Assembly (NCBI GenBank): GCA_963281255.1
Contig: OY725497.1
Span: 3,402,968-3,466,967 of the forward strand
Length of the DNA stretch: 64,000 nt
Origin: Aphrocallistes beatrix
Lineage: Eukaryota > Porifera > Hexactinellida > Sceptrulophora > Aphrocallistidae
Direction: 5' to 3'
Positions 19,801 through 29,871 of this stretch are shown piece after piece (position 1 is the stretch's first letter; each line of letters starts with the position of its first letter). The position numbers were made by a program, and so were the translations under genes. The notes beneath the pieces are model-generated. The model was not told where the DNA came from. It saw nothing but the letters and a program-made list of their open reading frames with translations, and did no database searches.

Positions 19801-22567
19801 AACCTTCTCTATCCAAGTGGTTTTCATTGATCTTATGGTCAAGAAAATACATATTATATTTCACACCTAGGACGTTATTGGAAGATAGGACAGAATGATG
19901 GTCAGTAAGATTAGGATAGATGTGTTTCACTAACTGAGAAATCTCAGGTCTCATTCTGTGCTGGCAATTAAGTTGGACATGCTCGAAATGGTTATTGACT
20001 AACCTCTCAAAGAGAGACTGATTGATATTGTATTTCCTGAGTGAGTACTCTGCAAAAGAGGGCTTCAACTGCTGATGGTCTCCTATTAATATGAGGTGCT
20101 GAACCTGTTTGGACAGACAAGCAATCACGTTCGCTTCTAGCACCTCAGCAGCCTCCTCTATGAAAATAATGTGAGGCCGGAGCTCAGAAATAATGTCAGA
20201 GTACTTGGCAGCGCCTGTCGTGGTCATTCCTACAACAGCTGCCTTCCTCAGAGCAGTATATTCTATCTGCTTGAAATGCTCATTCAAAATATCTCTCAGT
20301 TCTATATAGCGAGACTGCAGTCTCTCCATTTCTTCACTCAGGTATCTCCTCTTCACCGAATTCCAATTATCGATCAGGTTATGACGTTCTACGATCGAGA
20401 GTTGCCACAAGTTATCACGCTGGAACATATCTAGAGTTGGATATCTTCCATAATCTTCACTGATCTCGCATTGAGTGAGGAATTCTTCGTCTGATTTATA
20501 GTCTACAAAGTCTTCATCAAAATCCACCGCATCTTCATTATCGCTATCCGAATATATATCATAGTTCAATTCTACTTCTTCATTAGGTACGAATTCTGCA
20601 GCATTTTGAATGGGAGGCAAGAGTTGAGGATTGTCTACCAGGTCAACACAGTTGTACCAGTTTGAAAGTGTGTACTTAGGATGCTGAGTCAAGCAATTAT
20701 ACTGAGTTTGAGTGGTGTATTGCTGTATATCCCTATCAGTCAGTTGAGATAAAGCTAACCTGCGAGAGCAATATTGAATGCGCTTAGTTATGTTCTCCAT
20801 TATAGCAGTCAAATTATCCTTTTCAGATTTATTGAGCGTACCACAACGGAGATCTGTCTTGTTGCGTAACGATAATTCCTTAATCCTCTCATCTTCTGAT
20901 CTACTCCCGATTCTGATAATTTGTGATTGGAATTCGAGCAAGGATGCCAAGAATTGGTCTAGTGCATGGTTGGTATAAGTAATTACTAAGATTGGCTTAC
21001 GACACAGAATGTTCGAAGATATCTCTTGGTTTCTTAACATGTTATAACTTCTCCTAGAACGAGGATTATATAATTCATTTAGACGATTTCTAGTTTGTAA
21101 GAGTATTTTCATTACGTGTGTTCCGACGTACGTCTTTCCAGTTCCCGGGGGTCCTTGTATAACTGCTATTTCGTTAGTGAGAGCCAGCTTAACAGCTCGA
21201 TACTGACTCTCATCTAGTATGGGAGATGTGCTAGGCCATTTTCCTAGTATATCAATAGCAGGAGTCCTTAAATTAGGGAATATATCAGACATAACATAAG
21301 TTGAATTATCTTGGAGGTAACGAGGAAGATCAGCTGTATGGCTGTAGCCGAGTAAAATGCGTTGAAAGGGGAGGGAAGATGGGATCATGTTTTGAAGAAC
21401 AGTTAGTGTGTGTTTGTAAGCTTCAAAATACACCTTTCTAGATTCGAGCATAAAATAAGATTTCTCATACGAAAACAGTGGCTCAAATCCATTGAAAAAC
21501 TGAATGGTTATATTTGGATATTTTTTGCTGTTACTCGTACAGGCGTCGAACAACTTCTTATCGTCTTTATTTATAACCACTGCCCATAGTGGGTCATGCA
21601 CAGACACATCCTCGCCGTGTACCGAGTCCATTGGAAATATGCACAGAAGCGTCCCGTACATAAGCCGCTTGGATCGATCCCAGCGTATCTTGGTAATATC
21701 CTTGACACCATAAGGCAGGAATGAAACCTGATAGAGGATTCCCTTCCTGTTATCACAACGAGTCTCTAGCATTCTCACGTTTGAGTAGGCGTACATTTCT
21801 CTCTTGAACTTTAAATCCTCATCCCAGAAATTACTCACCCCGTCTCGAATAGGTCGGACCATGTCTTCTCTCAGAAGTTTGAAGTGTACATCCAGGAATA
21901 CCTCAGCATTCGGATAGACGCCTGTCTCAGGCAAACAGCGTAGAGGGACACGAGACCTATACAACACTTCTCCGGGATAAGGAAGTATCGGCATGTATCT
22001 GTAGGATTCTCCGTAGTCACGGTCATCGCAAAATTGAGGAGGTAGAGTGCCATTAGCAAGCTGTGTATCAGATTCTTCTTGCAACGTCTGCACTTGTCCT
22101 GTGATTGAATGCGGTAAGCTAGAGTAGTTCCAGCATCTCCTCGTCGCATTGCAAATCAACTGTATAGACGTGCAGAGAGTAGAATTATGATCAGCCTGTG
22201 CTTGAAGAGTTGAAACCAGAGTTAAAATCTTTGAAAATTGAACGATATCGCTACCGATGAATCTGCGTTTTTGGCTCGCTTCAATCAGATCAATTGCATA
22301 TTTCACGAGGGGACCGTTGGGCAAAATGAAGTTGGTTTTAGATATCTCTTTAAAAAAGGTTGAAGTGTGTTCTGTATATGAGGCATCGGGGGAGAGGAAA
22401 TGTTCAGCTGTGAGTGCAATAACCAAGTCTTCGATTAAATTGAGATCTAGTTGAGAGTTGAATGTAGGCAAAACAGCCCGTGAGATGAAACTCAGAACTT
22501 GTTCAGGAGTAGCTCCTAATTCCATTGTTGTTTTTAATAAGTTTAGGCATCTTACAGTCTCAGACAT
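16841..22567 (-). CDS. ZNFX1: NFX1-type zinc finger protein 1 (SF1 helicase), intronless
   Basis: A Upf1-like superfamily-1 RNA helicase. In vertebrates it senses viral dsRNA; in nematodes it works in inherited small-RNA silencing. The single exon encodes 1,908 residues from the ATG at 22567 (MSETVRCLNLL), against about 1,918 in human. The frame stays open upstream to an ATG at 22705, but those 46 residues are hydrophobic and not family-like. Helicase motifs: Walker A GPPGTGKTYVG near residue 475, IIFIEEAAEV near 804, GDHQQLKP near 830, NCQHRMRPEI, VDKYQGEE near 984 and VALSRAKEGLFIIGN. An acidic insert (around DSDNEDAVDFDEDFVDY) sits between Walker A and the EEAAE box. A cysteine/histidine-rich NFX1-type array follows, about residues 1085-1590. 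The extreme C terminus keeps a shortened RZ-like finger (W..C....H, then CIEC). No frame damage. Confidence 0.95.
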   Translation of the reverse strand: MSETVRCLNLLKTTMELGATPEQVLSFISRAVLPTFNSQLDLNLIEDLVIALTAEHFLSPDASYTEHTSTFFKEISKTNFILPNGPLVKYAIDLIEASQKRRFIGSDIVQFSKILTLVSTLQAQADHNSTLCTSIQLICNATRRCWNYSSLPHSITGQVQTLQEESDTQLANGTLPPQFCDDRDYGESYRYMPILPYPGEVLYRSRVPLRCLPETGVYPNAEVFLDVHFKLLREDMVRPIRDGVSNFWDEDLKFKREMYAYSNVRMLETRCDNRKGILYQVSFLPYGVKDITKIRWDRSKRLMYGTLLCIFPMDSVHGEDVSVHDPLWAVVINKDDKKLFDACTSNSKKYPNITIQFFNGFEPLFSYEKSYFMLESRKVYFEAYKHTLTVLQNMIPSSLPFQRILLGYSHTADLPRYLQDNSTYVMSDIFPNLRTPAIDILGKWPSTSPILDESQYRAVKLALTNEIAVIQGPPGTGKTYVGTHVMKILLQTRNRLNELYNPRSRRSYNMLRNQEISSNILCRKPILVITYTNHALDQFLASLLEFQSQIIRIGSRSEDERIKELSLRNKTDLRCGTLNKSEKDNLTAIMENITKRIQYCSRRLALSQLTDRDIQQYTTQTQYNCLTQHPKYTLSNWYNCVDLVDNPQLLPPIQNAAEFVPNEEVELNYDIYSDSDNEDAVDFDEDFVDYKSDEEFLTQCEISEDYGRYPTLDMFQRDNLWQLSIVERHNLIDNWNSVKRRYLSEEMERLQSRYIELRDILNEHFKQIEYTALRKAAVVGMTTTGAAKYSDIISELRPHIIFIEEAAEVLEANVIACLSKQVQHLILIGDHQQLKPSFAEYSLRKYNINQSLFERLVNNHFEHVQLNCQHRMRPEISQLVKHIYPNLTDHHSVLSSNNVLGVKYNMYFLDHKINENHLDREGLSKSNSHEAKFLAQFASYLLKQGYSTSEITILTFYEAQRFNIKDELVKISKLYHQIRVSTVDKYQGEENRIILFSVVRSNKENNIGHCREDNRVCVALSRAKEGLFIIGNSQCLREGGKRSGLWDKILDTFDNKVGNTLPLQCQNHPAITTKVSRAEDFKPIKEGGCQLPCDQSKPCGHKCLLKCHPYSHEEIKCEELCDRVKECGHLCFRSDGMTRKTCFEECGTCNAKVKKNLEQCGHEMILVCTEHPFHELCRQKCEKTLACGHNCRGRCGEDCTKVLCLKPCERTHDCGHPCVKEDGKTIRKCYQICNDCQFRVEKTLGDCGHVISLPCSTPPLHSLCKQPCSKVLACGHPCERFCGESCTLYPCSKPCSKVLPCSHTCANPCNTACTVKCVMPCEKKKLCGHPCVNTDGETPKPCYEACGDCNYLIEREVPNCKHKMTVPCARKVTPDICTSPCDKILDCGHKCAKQCNEDCSVDCDTSVLKALDCGHETMLPCSLKIDETFKCLENVNIPLICGHILTTTCFNRSQLDLKNLDCTKPCNFLLPCDHYCLGLCTGCIYGSDHVPCKRTCDRTLICGHKCEELCHEGVCAPCTKKCENWCPHKACNHPCGTPCLPCFKECVWSCRHIQCNLPCSEPCKRLPCEYPCSRKLRCGHQCIGACGEPCPNLCRRCNRENSIFKDNERNKESRFLLLEDCKHVFEMKSFEAKWIISKAQPGDSVTLSVCPLCQVPIRNNLHFSSTIKAVLQGINAIKCHIIEEFKMSCTKNCRILQDTIQELAPSLYLQTIEDWLREIDRKVETFEGLKLPYLHSLISLLSRIYSHPSSLYQGENQPQIHSTFLNDKTIRSFLRSDEFHFPSDQMHLSNLAIFVDKCEVLALFSEFRDTSLQLEESDSTLLDSYFQRFSAHLQNPLDKGKEICKHFVTCKLFLYKLTLKYGVISESDSHLILLRPANCHLNGWFFCKMRHPFFSKDVNARLCIECNQ

Positions 22568-22982
22568 ATTTAAACTGATAGCTACGCAACATATAAGACT
22601 ATAAAACAAATATAAATAAAAAGGTACACATTTATTCAAACACGCGCAAATAGCCTGGATGACCCGAATCCAGATTTTATAATTTGGAGGAGTACTGCGA
22701 TACAATGTTAAATACTTTTTACGAGTGCAAACTCGGTACTTTATTTAACTTAATACAAGCGTTTGAGCAAGCAAACAGATCCCAGGCACCGATAGACAAT
22801 TACATCATTAGCTTGAGAATTTTAAAGTTAGAGAGTGGATATAAAGTTACATTTCCAGGGGAAGGATAATAAAGAAATTTATAGTATACCATTGCACGCC
22901 AGGTCATCATTACAACATTTAAACATCTTACATTGCAGTATGGTACTACAGTATTCCAGATTTACAAATAATTCTGAAAGCA

Positions 22983-25900
22983 TTACTTGACTCTGTTGAG
23001 TTTGAAAACGTGTGAGCATCCTACCGTAAAGAAGAAAGGAGCTTTTTCCCCAGGATTGAACGTGGACGGAATGATCGAGTAGTTTCCAGCAGGGAGGGAG
23101 GTTTCTAGGACGGCGAGTCCAGGTCTGTAAGGCCCGCTGTTCATTTGGGGAAGAGAGGCTGTCTTCACTTCCGGGGTCAGCTGGAACCCGACGCTGAACT
23201 TCCGAGGTCCCTCTAACTTGAGCACTACTTCTGCCGCCCCTGTAGGCGCGGAGTCCTGAACCTCCAGCCGATAGATAGGATTCTTGCTGAAGGAAGGATT
23301 GTTAGCACAGCCCCCTGCAGAATCAGCTGTCCACTCGTCAGTGATGGAGCGCGAGTTCTTGTAGGGGTTAGGGACCGGACCTAGCGATACGTCTGAGGAT
23401 GAGAAGACACGGACGGTGTAGTTGATCTTGCTGAGAGCCTCGAGCTGTGCCACGATCAGTGTGAAGTGAGACGTGCCCTTACTGAACGAGATCTTAGCCA
23501 GGTAGTGGGGAGCATTGATCTTGATGCCTGAAGAGGTAGGTTAGGTTTCGAATACAACATGTACCATTTGTATATTCTACTAACGTAGTGCTCCTAGTAT
23601 CTAATATGCAAATGGGATAACACACCTTCGTGTAGGTACTCCCCTGGGTAGTAGACCCGCCGCCCGTCAGACTTCTTGATGTGCAGCGTGATGAACTTCT
23701 GATTGTTGGCGAAGTCCTTCTTATCAGTGATGTGTCTGGAGAGCAGGATCCACGCCTGCCCCGCGTCCCTGGCCCTCACCTCCAGCCCGTACTGCGGGTT
23801 CTTCTCCACGGCGTACGTGTCCTTGATGGGCCCCGCGTGCTCGGGAGACCATGTGTCGTGGAGGTGTCGTTTGTAGTGGAACATGTCCGGATTCCAGTTG
23901 AGATAGACGACATCGAAGAAATGCTGGAAGGATTTGAGGTCGATCCAGAATACTCCATTATCCACCTGTGTGAATAGATGCAGTAAGCATGTATCGCTAT
24001 AAAGGAATTACAATTATCGCTAATACTCGAGGTGATAAATTTCAATTATTCACTTAAACTCGAAACTTTACAGATCAGCAGGTACTGTACAGACTTATGA
24101 ATGCATAGAATGTTAAAGTCATCACTAGCTGTCACTTAGAATGACAGGATTTGGCTTCTTAGAGAGGATGCTACTGAGGAGGATTTGGTCTTTCAGTGCA
24201 TGCTCGACCTCTCCCTCTGATATCATCAAGCGTACCGCGAACATTCTCACTTCTTTAGCTCGCTTCACCTCCATCACGCCCCTGCTCTCCAACAGACGGC
24301 ACAGGTCCACGAACTCGGACTGCGCGAGAGGAGAGACGTGCCTCTCCCTGCACACGCTGGCGTAGGTGTCGTGCAGAGCTCCCAGCTTCACCTGCTTCAC
24401 GGCCCTGTCCCTCACGCGCAGGAGCAGCGAGCACACGGCGATCTTCTGCTGGACCGGCAGCTCCTCTCCTGAGGAGGCGGCGGGGGAGCCCGCACTCAGT
24501 CCGGTGCCAGAGCAGACCTGCGAGAGGGTCTTGGCCACGTGCGGGACCGACACCTTCCCCTGTTCCCCTTCCGACTCCCACAGCTCCAGCGCTCGTCTCA
24601 GCACGTCGAGGGCCTTCCTGGCATCCCCATGCACCGCGGCTACCTTCCTGGCGCACAGGGCGACGGCGTGTGGGTGTATGACGTCACTCCAGCTGTCCTC
24701 CGGGCCCAGCCTGTGCGAGAGGATCCGGGACAGCTGTTCGTGGGAGTAAGGGGAGAACGTCAGGTGTACGGGCTGGCAGTCCGGCCGTGTCTGTAGCCGC
24801 GGGAGCAGACGGTCTGTTAGGTCGAGGGTGTTAGCGACAGCGACGAGTACCAGTCTGGAGGAGGGGAGGAAGGGCCAGGAGAAGAGGGAGTAGAGCACCT
24901 GTTGGCCCGCTCCTCCCTCTGCCAGCCTGTCCACTTCGTCTAGCACCAGCAGCACCATCTGTCCGGGTCTGGCCAGTTCCTTTTCCAGCCGCTCTTCCAG
25001 CTTGCCCCCGGCCACGGAGAGCGAGAGTCGCTCCGCCAGAGAGCGGTAGACGTGAGGCGGAGAGCTCAGGTGCATGCAGTTCACCTCGATTATGAGGGGT
25101 GTGTCAGGAGCGGGGACAGCTGTGCTCTTCCTGCGCTTTTTAGCAGGTTTAGGAGTAAACTGGATCTGACTAAGGACCTGCTTGATGCAGGCAGATTTGC
25201 CGGTACCCGGGGGACCTGAGATGTAGAGCGCTCCAGGGACCCGCGGGTCCAGTCGGTCTTCGAGGAAGAGTTCGATCTGACACAGCTCCGTTTCTCTGCA
25301 GGAGAGCTGAGTGAGAGTGGAGGAGTGGAGTGACGCCTTCAAGAATGGGATTAGTTGCGGGGGGTCTTCTCTTTCTGAGGGAAGCGGTTTTTGTTGAAGG
25401 GAGTTAGAGGAGTTAGGGGATGAGGAGGAAGGCATCGATTCATTAGTACCATTTGTTAAGTGGTCGGGAGGATTGAGAGGAGTCTTCCTCTTAGATTTGG
25501 ACTTAGGAGGCATTGGAAGTGACTCTTTCAATCACTAATCATTACAATGAACAATGCATTTGATTGGTGCTTTAGTGAATAATGTCATAAGAATGCAGAT
25601 TTCAGAGCAAAAATACAATCTGACTCAAAATAAAATAATAACGTAGTTAGCAATGGTATACAGGAGAACCGCAAGAAGTGCGCAATTTCGACTTTGCTCG
25701 TTTCCATACAGATTCGCCTATCGGAGGGAGGTGGGAACTTCAACCATGATGCTCGTACAGATGTAATTTTGACTTGAATTACCTGAAATCATTAATTTTT
25801 GATTCATTTTCGCAGTCTGAGGTCCCCATTCATAGAGAACCTATTATTGTGCAATTTGTTTACTATATACATCTATTGTAAACAAAAACAAACAAACAAA

Positions 25901-28623
25901 TTATCGTATAGATCCTAAAATATGATTTTCGGAATCTTTAATTTAAAATTAATTTGAAATTATTTTAAAATAAATTTGCAAGCACGGTTAAACGAGATGT
26001 ATGCCGACTGATAGAATGAGATAGAGACTCACACTAAAATACAGTACAGGCACATATAAATACGTAAACAGCTCTCGATAAAAGTATTCGAATCTACCTG
26101 CATAGCCTTTAGCTGGTCGAATCCCAGAGCTCGCTTCAAATCCGGAGTCCAGTTAGCTTTGTCGTCAGCAGCGAAGTTTCCTTTCCATCTCTTATGGCTC
26201 CAGGGGTTCTTAAGTTGGACTAGCTTATGTCCGAACGACTCCTTCACATCGAGAACTGCGTAGGCGTGGGTCTGCACTAGTCCCGCCCTTTCTGCTTCTG
26301 CCTCACTCAGCTGGCCGGTAGCGGCGGTCAGGAGTGCTTGTCCCTTGTGGAGAGAGTCTAGCATCGTCTTGAACACCTGCTCAGGCTTCAGCTGCTCAGG
26401 CAGGTGGGGCTTTAGTGTCAGTCTCTCTGGAAGCCAACCGGTCAGTGCATGCAGGTCGATATTAGAACTGGAACCAGGGAAGTCGTATCCGCCCATTACC
26501 TGAACGGCATTAATATTAATTATTCTGTACAGTACCATGTACAACGTGCCTGTAGCGTAGTACGTTCATCTTAATTAACCAATTGTATAGAACAGCGGTT
26601 TTCAACCTTTTTGGTTGTGGACCCCCTCCTATTAACCGTAATACAAAATTTCGAACCCTGTGGCCCCATGATATCTTATGTGGACCACTAAGGGGTCCAT
26701 GGACCCCAGGTTGGGAACCACTGGTATAGAACATATGCTTACCTTGATGTATGCCTTCTCTAGGAGAGAAACCCAGAACTCATCTCTGTTGACTGAGTAG
26801 GAGGAGAGCAGCTCTCCGGAAGCTGCGATTGGGAGTCTATCATCTATCATAACCCTCCTTCTACAGCCGTTCAGGTTCAGACAGACGAAGTACTTTCCGT
26901 ACGGGTTGATGATGGGCTGCCCCTTCTTGTTCTGAGGGTAGATGCAGCGTGTCACCAGCCGCTTCTTAAACCGCTTCTCATACTCCGCACAAACCCCCAG
27001 CGATGCCACGAAGGAGCAGTCACTGACGATCGTCTGTTTGATGGAAGCGCTACTCATCGCGTAGACCATCTTTGGCTCATCACAAATATCTCCCGGACGG
27101 AACCACCCATGCAGCACTGAGACCTGTTTAGGCGCCAGGGCGGGCAATCCATCAGGATCATTGAACGAGTCAGCGAACTGTCTGTAGTCCGCCAGCTCTG
27201 AGAGATCTGCGTCGTGCCAGGGCATGTAGACTCTGCCGTTGATGTTGGAAGTGGCCTTGAGTACGGACAGCTCCTGGCTGGAGAACCGGCTGCTGTTGTC
27301 TCTCCGGGTGGGGGCTGCGTGTCCAGAGGGTTGGGGAGTGGGATCAGAGGGGTTCGAGTCCACTCGTGTGGGCTCTGTGTCGGCGTCTAGATAAGAGAGC
27401 AGTTTGTTGGGAGGGAGACGCTCCACCTCTGTTTGGGAGTCGCTCTTAGGCTTCAGGCCCTACGCAAAGAACTCATATAATGCCTCGTGGAGTACGAAAA
27501 CTTTGATTCCACGAACACCTAAGTCCATCAATTACAGCGATCACCTTTCCCACTCCTGCAGAAGGAACTCAATGAATGCAACTGCTGCTACCTGATAAGG
27601 AGTGGTGTCCGTGTCCAGGTAGGATAGAAGCTTGTTAGGCGCCACTCTCTGAGTGGGACCTTCATGTCGCGTGTGCTCTCCTCGGAAAGAGGCCAGGTGG
27701 TCTACCTTGAGGCCGCCATCAGAAGAGGTCTGACTCATCTCCTTCCGCTCCTTCAGAGTGGATTTCAACCTCTCAGCTCCCTCCAGAGCACTCTTAGCTT
27801 GCTTTCCTAGCGATTTCCTCTCTTCCGGGAATTGCTTGGCGTCTCTAGCTGCTGCTATCGCGGTCTCCCCGGCCTGCTGGAAGAGGGAGAGCGATTTGTT
27901 GAGTTTGCCCTGATGCTCCAACTGCAGAGCATTCTCCAGCAAGAATTCGAGTTTGGAGATCGTCGTCTGATGCTCCGATAAGGCTTGTGGGGGTCTTTTA
28001 ACCTCTTGACGAAAAAATAAAATAAAATCAGCTCAGGTCTCGATATTTCGTCCAGATTAAGTGGAGTTCCCAATTAACCGATGTAAATTAGTTTTTATTT
28101 TATTTCCTGGATATTTTTCTCAATTAAGTCGAGTCAATTGCTATGTATGAATGATTGAGTGCGAGTTCGCCTATTAGGCCAATTGCTCTAATTGCATGAT
28201 TCCTCGATTCTATCACAAGTTAACTCCCAAGCATGCTTCTAATATTAAAACTTGGTTCTACTCTTTACAAGTCCACTAATTAGTGAGCGAATTTCGAGCA
28301 AAATGTAAAACATATAAAGAAATTCTAACATTTATAAGTTTCCGTTGAATACCTTTATTCGAGGACATCAAGGATTTGATGATCTCGGCTCTGTCCAGGT
28401 ATCCCTTGGCCTTAGTCTGGGTGTCCTTGAGGGAGGGGTCCAGAGAGGAAGCCCTCAGGAGGGAGGTGACCGCTTCTTGGTAGAAAAAGAGAGCGCTCGG
28501 ATACTTCTTGTCTCGGTCATAGGTAATGGCATCCTCCGCGTACACGGTTGCATCCTCTAACGCCTGTCTAGCTTGATTGACAGGGTCGAAGGAGGAAGAG
28601 GAGGAGGGAGGCCCGTAGGACAT
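22983..28623 (-). CDS. CAPN7: Calpain-7
   Basis: A cysteine protease recruited to ESCRT-III at endosomes and the midbody through its MIT domains. Six exons join in frame: 28623-28353, 28004-27592, 27459-26743, 26499-26098, 23965-23626 and 23527-22983, giving 895 residues (human 813). Order: two MIT domains (about 10-85 and 95-160), a longer Ser/Thr/Pro linker, the CysPc protease with Cys376 (SDCSFVASL), His545 (QTHAYAVLDV) and Asn565 (LKNPWSHKRW), then two beta-sandwich domains (LSWNP-like LNWNPDMFHY; SAGGC). The linker repeats PNKLLSYLD with flanking residues, once at the end of exon 2 and once at the start of exon 3, which accounts for part of the extra length. The fifth intron (23966-26097) holds the whole CDC6 gene. 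The third intron (26500-26742) holds a hAT-type MITE. Confidence 0.96.
24125..25531 (-). CDS. CDC6: Replication licensing ATPase CDC6, intronless and nested in CAPN7
   Basis: An AAA+ protein that joins ORC at origins and loads the MCM2-7 helicase in G1. It has 468 residues and no introns. The N terminus is basic with TP/SP sites suited to CDK control (KRKTPLNPP). Walker A is GPPGTGKS (106-113), Walker B LLVLDEVD (194-201), sensor 1 VANTLDLTDRLLPRLQ and sensor 2 GDARKALDVLRRA. A winged-helix region (about 350-450) contains SPLAQSEFVDLCRLLESRG. The VLDEVD and NTLDLTDR blocks with the short N terminus match CDC6 better than ORC1, which would carry a BAH domain. A basic insert, KPAKKRRKS, lies between Walker A and the next strand. 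The gene is in a CAPN7 intron on the same strand, so CAPN7 pre-mRNA includes it. Lack of introns raises the possibility of a retrogene origin. Confidence 0.93.
   Translation of the reverse strand: MKESLPMPPKSKSKRKTPLNPPDHLTNGTNESMPSSSSPNSSNSLQQKPLPSEREDPPQLIPFLKASLHSSTLTQLSCRETELCQIELFLEDRLDPRVPGALYISGPPGTGKSACIKQVLSQIQFTPKPAKKRRKSTAVPAPDTPLIIEVNCMHLSSPPHVYRSLAERLSLSVAGGKLEERLEKELARPGQMVLLVLDEVDRLAEGGAGQQVLYSLFSWPFLPSSRLVLVAVANTLDLTDRLLPRLQTRPDCQPVHLTFSPYSHEQLSRILSHRLGPEDSWSDVIHPHAVALCARKVAAVHGDARKALDVLRRALELWESEGEQGKVSVPHVAKTLSQVCSGTGLSAGSPAASSGEELPVQQKIAVCSLLLRVRDRAVKQVKLGALHDTYASVCRERHVSPLAQSEFVDLCRLLESRGVMEVKRAKEVRMFAVRLMISEGEVEHALKDQILLSSILSKKPNPVILSDS
26593..26723. mobile_element. hAT-type MITE, 131 bp, 8-bp duplication GTATAGAA
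   Basis: GTATAGAA flanks the element directly on both sides (26585-26592 and 26724-26731). The ends are CAGCGGTTTTCAACC and, read inward from the right, CAGTGGTTCCCAACCTGG, the classic hAT/Charlie-like terminus. Internal GGGGTCC/GGACCCC blocks pair. It lies in a 243-bp CAPN7 intron, 19 bp from the exon ending at 26743, apparently without harm to splicing. Confidence 0.92.
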
Positions 28624-29031
28624 GGGACAGTTATAGAGTGGTCTCCTAACTTAGTGATATTTACGAACTAAGTTTGTTAATTAAAAAGTATAGCAACCTG
28701 CAACACACATTCTGTACATAAATTGAATCCTTACATTACACATATTACTGCCATTTCAAGTCAGAAATCTACACAACTCACGTAGAGGTGTACAACTTAA
28801 TTCTAGGGTGTGGCAAGGGTGCGGTACAAAATTATTGCAGTGGGGCCTTGATCATGTGTGCTGCACCCTCGCTATGGTTCTGAACTTACGTAATTAGTGA
28901 TCCTTCATCGATCAAAGGTTATTAAGGAACTTTCAAAATCAAAATATATAAAACTTTCAATCAGAGGTAATGGCAAATCAAATATTTGTAAAGTCAAGCT
29001 ATGGTGTGAATGATGAACTAACAGGCAGACG
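28624..29031. other. CAPN7 5' flank with a hAT-like MITE remnant
   Basis: About 400 bp between the CAPN7 start and the DPH3 stop. It contains GGGTGCGGTACAAAATTATT and GCTGCACCCTCGCTATGG near 28816-28876, which match the element at 33195-33284. Otherwise I see only AT-rich DNA. The CAPN7 promoter must be here. Confidence 0.5.
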
Positions 29032-29271
29032 TTAAGCGAGCAGTTTAGTCGTGTGTGTGCTAGCTGCTTCCTGCTGGCTGAACTGATCTGGATCGTACAC
29101 CACTCGAACAATAAGAGAACAACTGGGACAGGTGGCCACCTCCTCTCCATCCTCCAGCTCCTGAAGAGAAATCACGAACTGGTCCCCACAAGGGCAAGGA
29201 TAGTAATAGCTCTCTGTATCTGGATCCCACTCAAAATCCTCTATCTCTACCTCGTCATGAAACACTGACAT
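29032..29271 (-). CDS. DPH3: Diphthamide biosynthesis protein 3 (CSL zinc finger)
   Basis: An iron/zinc-binding electron donor for the DPH1-DPH2 radical enzyme that starts diphthamide synthesis on elongation factor 2; also known as Kti11, a partner of Elongator regulation. It has 79 residues in one exon. The start is [15 protein letters not shown]; the CSL metal site has four cysteines in YPCPCGDQF and [10 protein letters not shown]. The length matches the family (about 82). The ATG at 29271 is the family start. Confidence 0.97.
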   Translation of the reverse strand: MSVFHDEVEIEDFEWDPDTESYYYPCPCGDQFVISLQELEDGEEVATCPSCSLIVRVVYDPDQFSQQEAASTHTTKLLA

Positions 29272-29871
29272 GTCCTGCTCGCACTATATTTCCTGCTCTT
29301 GCGTCGCTTTAGCTATTTTCGAGAAAAGAAAAGGGAAGGTTTGATGAATAAATAAGTACTCTTTGAATACGCATTTTCAAATTGTATATATGGGGCATGC
29401 CTAATTTACGGGACGGGACGGCATCCCGTCCCGTAAATTAGGTATGCCCTATATATGGCATCTATAATCAGGGGGGAGGTTCATGGGTTGCAAGAGGTAA
29501 CTTTTTTTGTTCGAGCTTTGGGTGCATATTTTCTCCAACAACCCCTCAAAAAGAAAAACGTCACGGGCATTATATTCCAGACCATATGAAGTTTCTATGA
29601 AGTTTTAGACCATATTTTTCCCCAGTCTTGCCGTATTGAATATATCCTACTATTTGAGATTAAATCCATAATAGGTCACGTGACTAAGACATAACTTAAC
29701 TAGATACGTATATCGTGCATCTACTGTAACACTCCATTATAAAACTTAATTATCTACATTATCTACATACAAATGGGGGAATTCGGGTATCACTGACACC
29801 TTCAGTCTACGCTACAGAGATCTACCTACTACCATAGAATACACAACCAACATGTCATAAAATATTCTCAA
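29272..29871. other. Spacer between DPH3 and the NHL-protein gene
   Basis: It contains the hairpin at 29385-29457 and otherwise AT-rich sequence without exons. The DPH3 promoter should lie near 29272-29350; I see no definite core element. Confidence 0.5.
29385..29457. repeat. Near-perfect 73-bp hairpin
   Basis: The arms read TATGGGGCATGCCTAATTTA, then CGGGACGGGA, and their complement (TCCCGTCCCG, TAAATTAGGTATGCCC) with two mismatches and almost no loop. It could be a minimal MITE or a structured RNA. No target duplication longer than a few A/T bases is visible. Confidence 0.8.

Noticed and set aside
22568..22705. Upstream ATG giving ZNFX1 46 more residues
   Set aside because: The extra stretch is hydrophobic, unlike the family, and the start at 22567 gives almost exactly the human length. 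I used the downstream ATG.
22684..22869. Plus-strand frame of 61 codons between ZNFX1 and CAPN7
   Set aside because: No recognisable domain, overlaps the ZNFX1 5' region in antisense, and has no splice context; probably chance.
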